In this document: positions 1 through 11,212 of the stretch, piece by piece | Position numbering within the stretch: the first letter of the stretch is position 1 | How the letters are laid out: each line of letters begins with the position of its first letter | Source: Bidens hawaiensis | Lineage: Eukaryota; Streptophyta; Magnoliopsida; Asterales; Asteraceae | DNA: 64,000 bases | Assembly (NCBI GenBank): GCA_021521415.1 | Contig: JAIQDT010001733.1 | Span: 248,001 to 312,000, forward strand | Reading direction: 5' to 3' | Position numbers and translations under genes: made by a program | The notes under the pieces: model-generated | What the model was told of the DNA's origin: nothing | What the model saw: only the letters and a program-made list of their open reading frames with translations | Database searches by the model: none

Positions 1-203
1 ATTTAGGGATCATGGGCTTAAGCCCATGGACTCTCCTTCCTTCTTTCATAACCCAAGTCCATAACCCATATCCATTACCCAACACTAGCCCGACCCATAC
101 CAACTCCTACTCTATTTATTTATTTCCCGATAACCCGAGTAAACTTTCCCTCTGTTATTAAGTAATACAATTAATATTATTTTGGAAATTTCGGGATGTT
201 ACA
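1..203 (-). mobile_element. LTR fragment (family A), cut by window edge
   Basis: Read on the minus strand this begins TGTAACATCCCGAAATTTCC at position 203 and matches the first ~150 bp of the solo LTR at 11213, including its shared AATAATATTAATTATATTAC stretch and the GGTCGGGCTAGTGTTGGG stretch. It then diverges and runs off the left edge. Orientation is minus. It abuts a gypsy reverse-transcriptase scrap, which it probably interrupted. Whether it is a solo LTR or one end of a full element cannot be told from this window. Confidence 0.8.
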
Positions 204-363
204 TGTTACAGCTGCCAATCAGGATAAGATCGTGTTCCGAACTGAAACCGACACATACTTCTATAGAATGATGCCAATCGGACTAAAGAACACAGGTTTT
301 ACCTATCAGCGCCGGATGGATCAGGAGTTTAAAGATCAGATTGGGAGAAATTTGGAAGATTAC
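204..363 (+). pseudogene. Ty3/gypsy reverse transcriptase fragment
   Basis: A roughly 53-codon open stretch reads like the RT palm region of plant Ty3/gypsy elements, around the motif MMPIGLKNTGFTYQRRMD followed by FKDQIGRNLEDYI. In intact relatives this is MPFGLKNAGATYQRLM, and a catalytic YVDD box follows shortly after. Here the reading departs from the family just before that box, so the catalytic aspartates are absent. The sequence resembles Tat/Athila-type RT more than the Tekay type seen elsewhere in the window. It is a dead fragment with no start codon of its own. Confidence 0.7.
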
Positions 364-1586
364 ATACGATGCTGTAAATACTCATACAAACCATTTTGCA
401 AGTACTTTAGACACTTTAAGCATGTCACATGAAGTGTTATTAGTTCTCTACGATCAATGCATCATGCACAATGCAAGTATATGAAAATCTTATGTGTTTT
501 CTCGATTTAATATCTTTATTAATGTGCAGCGATTTCCTATATCGCTGCTGTAATAAACCATTTTGACCCATGTATCATTCGAACTGGTTCAACATGCTCA
601 AAGATGGATCGTAGGGGGACTCAAATACCTTTTCAAGCATATAAAGCACACCCTCTAACTATTTTTCTATGATTTTATATGATTTTTACAAAATCAGGAC
701 AGAAGCATAAATGTTCCCAATCAACATGTTTTATATCCTGATTAGTCACTCTCGTCTACTATTTTGGACAACTTACTATCCTATTTAGCCTTTCATGATG
801 AAATATGAATTGAAATAGATACATAGACCTTTCCAATGGTATAAGGCCTGTCCTCTAACTCTTAACAAAGAGTGAGATATGCGCTCTGCAAATTGACTAT
901 TTAAATATTTCAAAAATGACGGATTTCACACTATGTTGCACAATTCAAGTTTCATGTGAGCATTTCATCAAACACTTGGTGTTCTAAACCTAAATCACCT
1001 TGTTCCTCATCCCAATTCTATTATTCAACGTCAACAAGTTTAAAACACACAATTTCATCTAGTCTAGCAATAATCTTAACATTTACAGCTAGACTAATTA
1101 TAATTAATACAAGGATCGGGCTTGAGTTATTCACCTATATCACCAACTACACCTCACATGTGGATTTCATCTATAAACACCAATTTTACCTGAAATCATT
1201 CCTAATTCAAATCCTATGTGGTGATTATAACATATATACATGCTCAATTTCATGTCATTCAACATAACTAGTTTCTCCCAATATTGAGGTTCTTCACAAT
1301 TGAAGATATTTGAGGATACCTTATGTTTAGATGATGTTGGAGACTAGGAAACTTTAATCTGCAGACCGATCACTTAGATTTCCTTGATTCTTTCCCCAAT
1401 TCTTAAAAGTTAGGGTTTGGGGTCCCCCCCCCCTTTCTTCTCCTGATCATCATCGACACCCACACAGTGTTTTCATTTATTTTCTTTTTTAGTGTTTCTA
1501 CTTTCCAACTTGGCAACTTTAGCCCCTCATGATTAGTAAGTTTAGTTTAAGGCTTTGTGAAATATATATATATATACACACACACA
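364..1586. other. Gene-free stretch
   Basis: No convincing coding region. A 103-codon open frame at 956-1267 is low complexity, rich in Ser/Ile/Thr, and has no recognisable domain. A homopolymer C tract lies at about 1424-1432, and a (TA)n(CA)n simple repeat ends at 1586 against the Helitron-like element. The stretch around 600-900 has the look of old LTR sequence but matches nothing else in the window. Confidence 0.6.
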
Positions 1587-2494
1587 CTAGATTTTATCCA
1601 CCCGTATTACGGGGGGTTGTTTTACATAATTCGTTTTTAATATTTATATATGTATATTTGGATTTTAATTTTATTTATTGTAAGAAAGTTAATAATTAAT
1701 ATACTTGAGGTTATGATGAAATGGTTTCACAAATAAATGATATGTTATAATCCGGTTTAAAAGCTATCTGGGTTTGGTGATACCCACTACCCGTTTATTT
1801 TCTTTATTATAAAATTGTTTCTTAATTATAAATAATATCTTTTTTTAAAATAAAATAGGATATTAATTTTTAGTATATTCATATTTTATAGGATTTTCAT
1901 ATCAAATATTTGATGAGATTAGTTTTTAATATAATGAGATGTTATAACCCGTTTAAGAGCTATCTGGGTTTGGTGAGACCTTTACCCGTGAATTCGGGTC
2001 AAATGCGTGAGAAGCCTTCATTTACAAATAAATATTATTTTTTGGATTTTAATTTTCTTTGTTGTAAGAAAGTTAATAATATACTTAGGGTTTGATGATA
2101 AAATGGTTTCATAAATAAATGATATGTTATAACCCGTTTAAAAGCTATCTGGATTTGGTGACCCATGACTCGCTTATGTTTTTTACTATAAAATTGTTTA
2201 TTAATTATAAATAATATCTTTTTCTTTTTAAATTGGATATTAAATTTTAGTATATTTCTATTTTGTAGGATTTTCGTATCAAATAATTGGTAAGATTAAT
2301 TTTTAATTTAATGAGATGTTATAACCAGTTTAAGAGCTATCTGGTTTTGGTAAGACCCATACCCATGAATTTGGGTTAAATCAATGAGAGACCTCTATTT
2401 AAAAATCAAGAAATCTAGTGGCTACCATAAAAGGGGGGAGCGAACATATCGCGACAAATTGGATTTTTGGGTTTTCGTTTATATATATTATAGA
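1587..2494 (-). mobile_element. Helitron-like non-autonomous element
   Basis: Read on the minus strand it starts with TCTATAATATATATAAACG after an A (2494/2495) and ends with a GC-rich hairpin (arms CCCGTA/TACGGG, 1601-1613), a short spacer and CTAG followed by T (1587). These are the hallmarks of Helitrons: 5' TC, 3' hairpin plus CTRR, insertion between A and T, no TIR or TSD. The interior carries two diverged copies of a module around GTTTAAGAGCTATCTGGGTT. Related copies lie at 53268-54118 (minus) and, on the plus strand, at 43063-43581 and 47413-47834. No protein is encoded. Confidence 0.7.
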
Positions 2495-2618
2495 TATATA
2501 TATATCACCGTTATTAACTTAAATACTAACTAGGTTGAATATTATCCTAGTTACGTATTTCAAACTTTTCATGTATCATACTCAACTCGATTAATATAAT
2601 ATTTTAGGGGCGTTACAG

Positions 2619-2945
2619 TTTTCAATAACCTTCCGCCAGAAGGGCTTCCCCTTAGGAAGGTTTTCAATAACCTTTCGCTAAAAAAGCTTCCGCCTAAGGA
2701 AGGTTTTCAACAATCTTCCGCCAGAAGGGCTTCCGTTTAAGTAAGGTTTTCAATAACCTTTCGTCAGAAGGGCTTCCGTCTAAGAAAGGTTTTCAATAAC
2801 CTTCTGCCAAAAAATCTTCCAGCTAATGAAGGTTTTCAATAACCTTTCGTCACAAGGGCTTCCGCCTAAGGAAGTTTCCAATTACTTTCCATCTAATAGG
2901 TTTTTCAACAACCTTGAGCTAGAACACCTCCCATCTAAAAGAAGA
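2619..2945. repeat. 43-bp tandem repeat array
   Basis: About six head-to-tail copies of a 43-bp unit beginning TTTTCAATAACCTTTCGCC and ending in CTAAGGAAGG, followed by two shorter degenerate units. Units differ by scattered substitutions. Just upstream (to 2618) is a sequence ending GGGGCGTTACA, which looks like the 3' end of an LTR, so the array probably sits at the start of the internal region of a decayed LTR retrotransposon. Confidence 0.8.
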
Positions 2946-5020
2946 CTCCACCCGCGCGGGAAAATAGCAGGGAGGGCTTCATAGGCATACTTATGTCACC
3001 TCATCAGTGCATAATTCTACTCGTTGTTTAAGCAAGAAAAACAAGGGACCGTGGGGACTTGAAGAGGTAGGGTCTTGAGCACACCTAATAAGCAGCACAA
3101 GCTTCCGTAGGCAGAACAGTGAGACGCTGGGCGCAAAGTACAAAAGCAACGACAACCATTCTACCAAGTGCTAAACATTCCCTGACACATTGGGAAGATG
3201 GCGCCAAAGATCTTCTTAGATATGGTGCAAAAAGGAAGTATCTTGTTGAAAAGACGCTAAGCCAATAAAGAATTGACAACACGTTGGCAATAGTACTACA
3301 TAGTACAAATGACACAATTAGTAGAGATGTAGTGTTTAACGAAGATGAAAAGTACAGAGATGATCTAAGTAAAGGAAAAGCCAAGCCTAATCAGGGGCAA
3401 AATGGTCAGACTGAGATGAAATTGGGCACAACTATTTGGTGTATCTTGGGAGGATTGATCTAGTTTTCGAGTGCAACCGGTTGGGGTGATCGAGGACTTT
3501 TTAGATAGCCTCCGTTTGTAGTGTTGTTAGCGTTGATGGTTGTAACTTTAAGTGGTGTGTAGCTATTTGCTAGCTAGTTATTATATAATATTAGTTTTGT
3601 TGGTAGTTAATAATAATAATAATAAGTAAGAAAAGCCTAATAGAGGCTGAATTCATGGGCATGGCCCCTTATGCCCCAACTCATAAAGTTTAAGGCCCTC
3701 TGTCATTCAACAATAAAAAGTATAGGGCCTTCAAATCAAGTGTTTCAAATTAAGCTAAAAATAATTAAAAAGGAAAAGAAAAGCTTAATAAAACAAGGAG
3801 TTTAATGAAAATGTAGGGTCCCTACTAGCTGAATACACTTTCTAGTAAAACTTTTAATTAAAGATTTATATTAGTAAGATCCCCGTGTTGTCGTGGGACG
3901 TAAAACATGCATGTTTAAGCGAACAAACTGAAAATATATACCATCACTAGAGACAACCAAAAATCACCGGCACGCTCTTTCTCTATTTCCCACAAACACC
4001 GCCACGCCACTGTAGCACCACCGCCTAACCGCCACCACCATACCACCCCTTTCTCTATTTTTCACATGTTACTTGCCGGTCTGTTTTACTTAGATTTGTT
4101 CTTCAGACTGGCGTGGTTGCAGCGGAGGTTGCAAGTAGAGAACCTCACTAGCCGTCTTCTGATTCTACCATGCTAATAAACGATCTTGACTTCAATCGTA
4201 AAAACGTCTCAACAACTTCAATAAGCACATACTATGTGAGACAAACAATATGGGAAAGCCATTACCCAACCGACTCGTTTGGCTCAGATCTATCCATTAG
4301 ACCACAATAGCCGCAACAGAGGTTGCAACTGGAGAAAGTTGCATCTGCTGTCCTTTGATTCTACCAAACCAAAAGACAATCTGGACTTGACCCATCACAG
4401 CCTCTTGCAAGACGCTATAAAAATCATATTATACGATATTAAGAAAACGTTATTTTAATTAAACAATGAATTAAAAAATTAAAAGACTAATTTAGACCTT
4501 ATCCATTATTTAAATACATAATCACAACGATCATTGGAGAAAAGAAACTCACATAAGTCATCTGAAAAAATGGTTAAAACTGATAGCGAAGCTGTAAGTT
4601 TTTATAACTTGTGATATTAAACTCTTGATGTCTATGATGTCATATGTAGTTTTCAATCAACACTTTTTGGTTGTCATAAACTAATCTTTTAACTTCTTCT
4701 TTTTCTACCGACTAAATTCATTACATCAGGATACACTTGTCTTCTAATTCAGGGAAAACTCTCATTAAAGGTCAACGCTCGTGAACACTCACTGGAAGGC
4801 ACTACAATATGGTGAGATGAAGCTCGTTTAGTTCAAAGATCCAACTAATAAATATTATCTAATCGCCTAGTCTCTCATCATCACTGTTGCTGCCAACAAA
4901 ATATGGGGGTAGAAATCGAACCTGAGCCACAGAGAACACCAATTCTCTTTCTTACCACTCCACCACCAGCTCATTGGATGCCATAAACTAATCTAATAGT
5001 TTGTTGATTTCAACTAGTTA
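2946..5020. other. Gene-free stretch with retroelement and Helitron-like traces
   Basis: No intact gene. On the plus strand near 3325-3366 a short frame reads ISRDVVFNEDEKYRDD, resembling the end of the integrase core of Ty1/copia elements, but its surroundings do not follow copia order, so I call it only a possible trace. At 3871-3898 the minus strand shows CTAA followed by T with an imperfect G/C-rich hairpin before it, like a Helitron 3' end; I could not find a matching 5' end. A stretch near 3960-4060 is rich in CCACCG repeats. Confidence 0.4.
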
Positions 5021-5025
5021 AAGTT

Positions 5026-6060
5026 TGTAGAATAATGAAAACCTCGTCGAGTGTAATGTATTATTGATCAACTATATATAGGAGTACAATGAAATAAATA
5101 CAAGGCAACATAACCAAATACAATCTCTTAACTGCTGTAACGCTATAATACTAAATTATAATAATAAATTCTATAATTCTCTAATATTCTCTCGAAGTCA
5201 GAGCGGTAGGAAATCGGACGCTCAGAACTGGAGCGCAAAGCTTGTGAAGATACATGATCGACTGTCACGTAGAGCAGGAACTCGATCGGTTGTAGGACCT
5301 AAGAAGATTGACGGCATCTTGACCGTGGTTAGGCGACGGATATGCATGCTGACAAGAGATTCGACTTCACTGACAGAAGCTATGACTAAGTCGGTTGAAA
5401 CAATGACTTGGCAGTACACGACTATAATTTTTTTTCTTCCGATGAATAAACTAAATAAATAAAAACTATAAAAAAGAATAATTTCTAACGGTTCAACCAA
5501 AAACAAACACAAAACTTAAGTCAAAAACAACCATTGGTTTGAGATGAGGGTTAGAACCTTTTTTAAAAAAATCAAATTACGTAAGAAAGAGGAAGGTAAG
5601 AATTTAGTGACCACAACAAAAGAATGAAAAAAAAAGAATAAAAAGATTGGCGATCTAGGAGTTCAAAGATAAGAAATTGGGGAGGCTACGGTTGAGTTTG
5701 AGAGGACCAATCGAGAATTATATGGAAAAGAAACAAGCAGGTTACTAGGTGAACAGTCAAAGGTGTCCAAAATATTGAAAAACCAAGCATAATAGTAAGC
5801 AGAAAGCTGAAAAAATGTCCTACTTTAAATCTGATAGAGAACGGCAACAAGAAAGTAATATATATGTGCATACAACGTCATCGGGACAGAACGAGAAGAA
5901 CAAGAGAAAGAAACAGGACTCTGATATCATTTAGAATAATGAAAACCTCGTCAGGTGTAATGTATTATACAATGATATAAATACAAGGAAACATAATCAA
6001 ATACAATCTTCTAACTAAGATAACACTATAATACTAAAATTCTAATAATATTCTCTAATA
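5026..6060 (-). mobile_element. TRIM-like small LTR retrotransposon
   Basis: A 1,035-bp element flanked by the 5-bp target duplication AAGTT (5021-5025 and 6061-6065). Direct terminal repeats are about 5026-5196 and 5930-6060; both begin (plus strand) TAGAATAATGAAAACCTCGT after two or three bases and end in TATTCTCT-rich sequence. On the minus strand, directly inside the right LTR (5917-5929), is TGATATCAGAGTCC, a near match to the initiator-Met tRNA primer-binding site TGGTATCAGAGC, which gives the orientation. The ~730-bp interior has no gag or pol, which fits a terminal-repeat retrotransposon in miniature of probable copia descent. Confidence 0.8.
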
Positions 6061-6065
6061 AAGTT

Positions 6066-6497
6066 ATCATACCTTTTTATATCTAAAAAACATTATATAT
6101 TTTTATTAATTAATTGAACGGTAGTTTCTTTACTCGTTCATTGAATGACAATATGATATTTTTATTTTTAGTAACACATTAACCTACGACACCACATTTA
6201 TAATAACCAGATAACTATTGTAATTGAAACTCTAATTCTCGAATCTTGATCCATATGAAACGCTAACCACAATGCTTACGGTTACAAAAATAAAAAATAA
6301 AAAATAAATAAGTGAGTTCCATCTAGTATTAGTGAGCATGCATCATGTGCCCGCCCAATAAGGTAATTGATCAAAATTTGTACTAATGCTAATTAATAAA
6401 TACTAAAACCAAACAACTAAAATATGGCCGTAAGAAACCACAGTATATACTGAAACCCTCTTAACAGCAAATCAAAAACAATAACAAAAAACACATT
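6066..6497. other. Gene-free AT-rich stretch
   Basis: AT-rich sequence with no coding signal, between the TRIM-like element and the hAT-type MITE. I see nothing further in it. Confidence 0.6.
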
Positions 6498-6505
6498 GTT
6501 TTGGT

Positions 6506-6859
6506 TAAAGGTGGGCAGATAAATCGATTAACCGAACCGACTCGAAAATCAAACTGAAACCGAGCCGGTTTGAAACCGATTATGTAGAAACCAGTTCGGA
6601 ACTGATTTGTTATTTTCTCCACCAAAACCGGTTCCAAGCTGGTTAACCGAACCGAAACCGGCAAAACCGGGCAAAAACCTGTCAAAACCCGAACGGAAAC
6701 CGATCAAAACCCGAACGGAAACTGATCGTAACATGGTAAGAAACGGGTTTCAACCCGAACAGAAAACCGGTAATAAACCAATTTTGAGTTTTTTTGACCA
6801 AAACGAACCGGTTTCAACCAAAACCGGTTTAGAGTTTTAAACCGGTTTATGCACCTCTA
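6506..6859. mobile_element. hAT-type MITE
   Basis: A 354-bp element with an 8-bp target duplication GTTTTGGT (6498-6505 and 6860-6867). Its imperfect terminal inverted repeats are TAAAGGTGGGCA on the left and TAGAGGTGCATA as read inward from the right. The 8-bp duplication and the TAGAGGTG-like ends fit hAT transposons. The interior is a low-complexity run of AACCGG/AACCGAA words, which leaves stop-free frames on both strands (61-77 codons) that are not genes. Confidence 0.85.
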
Positions 6860-6989
6860 GTTTTGGTAATCCAACTGATTAAGCAGAGTATCAAATTAAA
6901 ATTATTACATAAAAATATAAGTTTTACAGAATTACAATTAACTTTATATAGTAATAATTAAATTCATCATATTTAATTAAATTTTGCAA

Positions 6990-7279
6990 GTGGGGATTTT
7001 TCCAGAGTTTGGAAAGACATTTGTAAGCGGCTTGATTTACCCGCGACGCAAGATTTTTCTATTTTCAGGTATTTTGATATGGGTGGATTTGTTATTGGTA
7101 GCTGGTAAGAAGAGGAAACTTATTCATGGCATTATTCTTATCACGTGGTGGATAATTTGGCGGGCTCGGAATGAAGAAGTTTTTTCAAGTTAAGATAGAA
7201 GAAAAGATCTTATTTTCGACTCTCTTCTTAGCTATTCATTTTCGTGGATTTCAAATCGAGATAAGAAAAATATTGTTAG
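6990..7279 (+). pseudogene. L1-type LINE C-terminal fragment, part 1
   Basis: Left part of a 5'-truncated L1 LINE. The frame includes IILITWWIIWRARNEEVFSS, typical of the zinc-binding RT C-terminus of plant L1 elements. The LINE's target duplication AATTTTGCAA lies at 6980-6989 and recurs at 19397-19406, after its A-rich tail. The element is split by the Tekay insertion at 7280: bases 7275-7279 (GTTAG) are that insertion's duplicated target, and the reading frame resumes at 19287. An in-frame stop after EEVFSS and other lesions show it was already dead. Confidence 0.8.
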
Positions 7280-9212
7280 TGTCACACCCCGACTCAGGGC
7301 CTAGGCGTGTGATCCAACGTTGGTACCTACTTTGTAAATATATCAGAGTTTAAGGTTATAAAGCATAATACTTTAATAAAATATTATTATATTAAAAGAC
7401 GAGATTTTAAAACACCCGTTAATTTGTACATAAGTGTTTGGATTACAAAACCATGTTTCACATTATTTTATTTATAAAACATCCATTGAGCCATCAGATC
7501 GTCTAACGGCTACCCTTCTTCTCCAAACATCTATTCTTCATTACCTGAAAAACAATTATAAAAATACGTCAACAACACATGCTAGTGAATACGCTGACAC
7601 AAAACATTTAAGTTACTTAGTTATCCCCTCGGGTATCTTATGACCCGGCCCATCGTGGCTTAGGAAACAACCAAGTTAAATTTACTATTATAAACCTCCA
7701 GTTATACTTGAAACCTCTCAACGATACCGCAGTATCGAGGTCTTAGCAACTATCAATATACACGAGATAATCCCCTCTCGGACATTACTTAGGTCCGGCC
7801 CAACGTGGCGGAGGCATTAGCAAGTGTGGTGCGGTGTGCCCACCATCTATCCACATATGTAAGGATCCAGACAAACGTATACAATAGCCTGAGGGCCAGC
7901 ATTACTTTTGTTTATAAAGTTTTAGGGATATAATCCCATGCAAACATTCATAGACTTGTTTTATAAAAAGTTAGACGTATTCACCTTTCTTCTTGGTTGG
8001 TGTTTCTCACCAATTTGTATAGCCTTGTTACCTCGGACCTATAGTACGAGAATAACGTTTTATAAGTACTAGATCAACGATCTAGCTTAAGACCTTTAGT
8101 CCGATTGCATAACCTTTACCTTGATATTTTATCCCTTTATAAATATAAGGACCTCTAGTCCTTACTTTTGTTAATCATTTATAAACCTTTATTTCTTCTT
8201 CGTGAAGAAACGTTTATTTCAAATTTCTTTTTACTATAAGAAATATTTAATAAATTCTTTATATATAATAAAGAAATATTATTTTATCTATAATCTCTAC
8301 TTTATGAAATCTTATTTTTACTTTATAAAATCAAGGTACGGCTATATCCCAGACTAGGGTCTAAGCTATTTATAATATAATAACCGGCAGAACCCCTACC
8401 TTGAATGACTTATTACTCAAAATGCCTATGCTCTACTTGGACCGCACTTCTACTTGGAAGAAGGTCGAGAGAGTAACTTATGTAGAGTTACGGCACGAAC
8501 TTCGAGGCTATAATCCTCGGGATATCGACATATCGGGGTGGTGGCACGCTTATCGAGGTTAAGTATGTGATTTGGAGTGTGAGGATGAGTGAGGACCACC
8601 CCCATGGCCGGCTTATTTATAGAAATTTTTCTGCACCTTCGCGTATCACGAAGCTGCACTAGCTTCACTGAGTCACCGCGTAGGCTTGCCACGTGTCGCT
8701 AATGTCTTGCCAGGTGTCCTGCATCTTCGCGTATCGCGAAGATGCAACTCAGATTCTTCGCGTATCGCGAAGATGTAAAACTTCAATTCTGTTCATTTTT
8801 AGTCCCTGATCTTTTGGTAATTTGCCATATCTTGATTTCGTCTCATCATCCAAACATACAAAGGCGGTTCGCGGCGATGCGAGCGTGCGAAGTGCAAAGT
8901 GGCCATCAAAGCGCCACATTGAGCCCATCGCCCTTCACCTGTGCGCGTGCGCGTCGGGTGCTTCACACCCTCCGATATGACTACGGAGAGTGGTTGGCCA
9001 CATAAGAACATTTCCATGAAATGTTCTCTCCTTATAAAGTGCTTTATATTTCTTTCTTCCCCCGATGTGGGATGGAGTCTCCTTACCATTCCCTTAACAT
9101 AAGTTATTTTCATTCTTTGTCTTATTTTGCCCATTATTTATACCATGAATATTTTTAGTCCTTAAGTTTTATTAATTTGTCAAATTTGGATCAAAATTTT
9201 CATGATGTTACA
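7280..9212 (-). repeat. 3' LTR of the Tekay-like element
   Basis: 1,933 bp, plus-strand ends TGTCACACCCCG and GATGTTACA. On the minus strand the U3 region lies toward 9212 and a TATA box (TATAAATAA) at 8613-8621. Upstream of the TATA box are three palindromic words built on CTTCGCG-TAT-CGCGAAG: 8637-8653 (imperfect), 8721-8745 (perfect, 11-bp arms) and 8756-8772. A CG-rich stretch at 8866-8960 is shared with the other LTRs of this superfamily at 42640-42760 and 27240-27330. Confidence 0.92.
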
Positions 9213-9225
9213 TTCTCCCCACCTT
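9213..9225 (-). other. Polypurine tract
   Basis: Minus strand AAGGTGGGGAGAA directly upstream of the 3' LTR. This is the expected primer site for plus-strand DNA synthesis and confirms element orientation. Confidence 0.8.
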
Positions 9226-9252
9226 AGAATGAATCTCGTCCTCGAGATTCGC

Positions 9253-10880
9253 TTAGAACAGATGCGGGTATTTCCTTCCCATCTCTGACTCTAACTCCCA
9301 AGTAAACTCGGGTCCTCTTCGAGAATTCCATCGTATCTTGACCAAATTTAGCCTTTGACGTTTAAGTTGCTTGACTTGAAAATCTTCAATTTGTAGGGGT
9401 TGTTCTACAAATTTTAGATTTTCGTTTACTTCAACATCTTTTAATGGCATGGCTATAGTTTCGTCAGCCAGACATTTGTGTAAGTTAGAGATGTGAAATA
9501 CATCGTGTATTCCTTTCATCTCTTCTGGTAATCGTAAGCGATAAGCAACAGTACTGATTCGTTCTAGTACAAATGGTCCCACAAAACGTGGACTTAACTT
9601 TCCTTTCTTGCCAAATCGTACGACTCCTTTCCATGGCGATACTTTTAATAAGACCTTATCGCCTACCTGAAATTCCAACGGCTTACGGCGGATGTCTGCA
9701 TAGCTCTTTTGTCGGTCTCTTGCCCCCTTAAGTCGTTCACGGATTTGTAACACTTTATCCGTCGTTTCTTGGACAATCTCAGGTCCAGATATTTGATTAT
9801 CTCCTGTTTCGGACCAACATATAGGCGTTCTACATTTTCGCCTATACAAAGCTTCAAATGGTGCAGCCTGAATACTTGTATGGTAACTATTATTATACGA
9901 GAATTCCATTAGAGGCAGGTGATCGTCCCAACATCCACCTAGATCACACAAGCTCGAAGCATGTCTTCAAGCGTTCGTATTGTTCTTTCGCTCTGCCCAT
10001 CAGTTTGAGGATGATAAGCGGTGCTAAGATTCAATTTAGTTCCTAATGCTTGCTGGAAACTATTCCAGAAATGAGACGTAAATCTATTGTCTCGATCAGA
10101 TATGATAGATAATGGCACACCATGTAATGCTACGATGTTGTTTACGTAAATCCGTGGCAATCTATCCATAGAATAAGATTCATTGATAGGCAAGAAATGA
10201 GCGGATTTAGTTTACCTATCAACGATTACCCAAATAGCATTGTGCTGTCGAGTAGTTTTAGGGATTTTTGTAATGAAATCCATTGTTATTATCTCCCATT
10301 TCCACACAGGGAGTTCAGGTTGTTGAAGCAAACCTGAAGGCTTTTGATGTTCTGCCTTGACTTGTAAACATGTTAAGCACTTAGCAACATATAAAGCAAT
10401 ATCTCTCTTCATCTCATTCCACTAGTAGTTTGGCCTAAGATTTTGATACATTTTATCACTACCTGGATGCATCATGTACTTTGATTTATGAGCTTCACTC
10501 ATGATCTTTTCACGTAAATCACCAATAATCGGTACCCAAATTCGGTTCCCAAGTCTAAGTATGTCGTCGTCTCCTTTTACTAAAGAATCAATGGTGCCGT
10601 TACGATTTTCTTCGGAGATATGGTTTTCTTCAATTGCTTGTTTCTGAGCTTTCTTGATTTGTTCAATTAGATCTGCTTGTAGTTCTAATCTCAAAGCTTG
10701 AACCCTTTTGGGTTTCTCACGTTCCTTTCGGCTCAATGCGTCAGCTACAACATTTGCTTTTCCTTCGTGATAGATGATTTCACAGTCGTAATCGTTTAAA
10801 GTTTCCATCCATCTTCTTTGACGCATGTTAAGTTCCATCTGATCAAATATATGCTTTAAGCTCTTATGATCAGTGTACAC
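9253..10880 (-). pseudogene. RNase H end, integrase and chromodomain of the Tekay-like element
   Basis: Begins with the end of RNase H ([21 protein letters not shown]), followed by the zinc-binding integrase N-terminus with its CLTC pair, then the integrase core. All three catalytic acidic residues are visible: Asp in MDFITKIP, Asp in SDRDNRF, Glu in [11 protein letters not shown]. The C-terminus has the [19 protein letters not shown] region, DVFHISNL, and a chromodomain-like end around [18 protein letters not shown]. Lesions: a TAG at 10422-10424 where relatives have Trp, a TAA at 10212-10214, and a frameshift near 9940. The frame from 9951 to 9253 (232 codons) is the longest intact piece. 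Confidence 0.9.
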
Positions 10881-11207
10881 GATAAACTTGACTCCATAAT
10901 AAATACAATGAAATCCTCTGTACCTTCTGGCAAGGCCAGTATAGGTGCGTTTGTGAGCTTTTGCTTAAGTAAATCAAATGCTTCTTGTTGTTTGGTTCCC
11001 CATTCATACTTAACATTCTTCCGGGTTAGTGAAGTTATGGGAACTGCTGTACGAGAGAAGTTTTTGATGAATCTTCTATCATATCTAGCCAAACCTAGGA
11101 AATTTCGGACCTCGGTTTGCGATCTAGCTATTGCTTCTATCTTTGCGGGATCCACTTGAATTCCATTTGCATTGATGACGTGACCAAGAAATTGTACCTC
11201 TTGCAGC
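10856..11207 (-). pseudogene. RT connection domain of the Tekay-like element
   Basis: Reads [20 protein letters not shown] and [20 protein letters not shown], the segment after the RT palm in plant gypsy pol. After DFIVF the frame breaks: the start of RNase H, including its first catalytic acidic residues, is missing, and the sequence jumps to the [12 protein letters not shown] region in another frame. The 5' side is cut off by the solo LTR at 11213. Confidence 0.85.
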
Positions 11208-11212
11208 CAGAA

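Noticed and set aside
956..1267. 103-codon open frame on the plus strand
   Set aside because: Low-complexity composition, no domain, no start context or supporting signals; lies in gene-free sequence next to simple repeats.
3085..3384. 99-codon minus-strand frame and a copia-like plus-strand trace
   Set aside because: The minus frame has no family resemblance. The plus-strand SRDVVFNEDEKY words look copia-like, but neighbouring words do not follow copia gene order, so I did not call an element.
3871..3898. Helitron-like 3' end on the minus strand
   Set aside because: CTAA followed by T and an imperfect hairpin are present, but no matching 5' end was found, so I did not call an element.
6461..6840. 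Four overlapping frames of 61-77 codons on both strands
   Set aside because: Products of the AACCGG-type low-complexity interior of the hAT-type MITE at 6506-6859.
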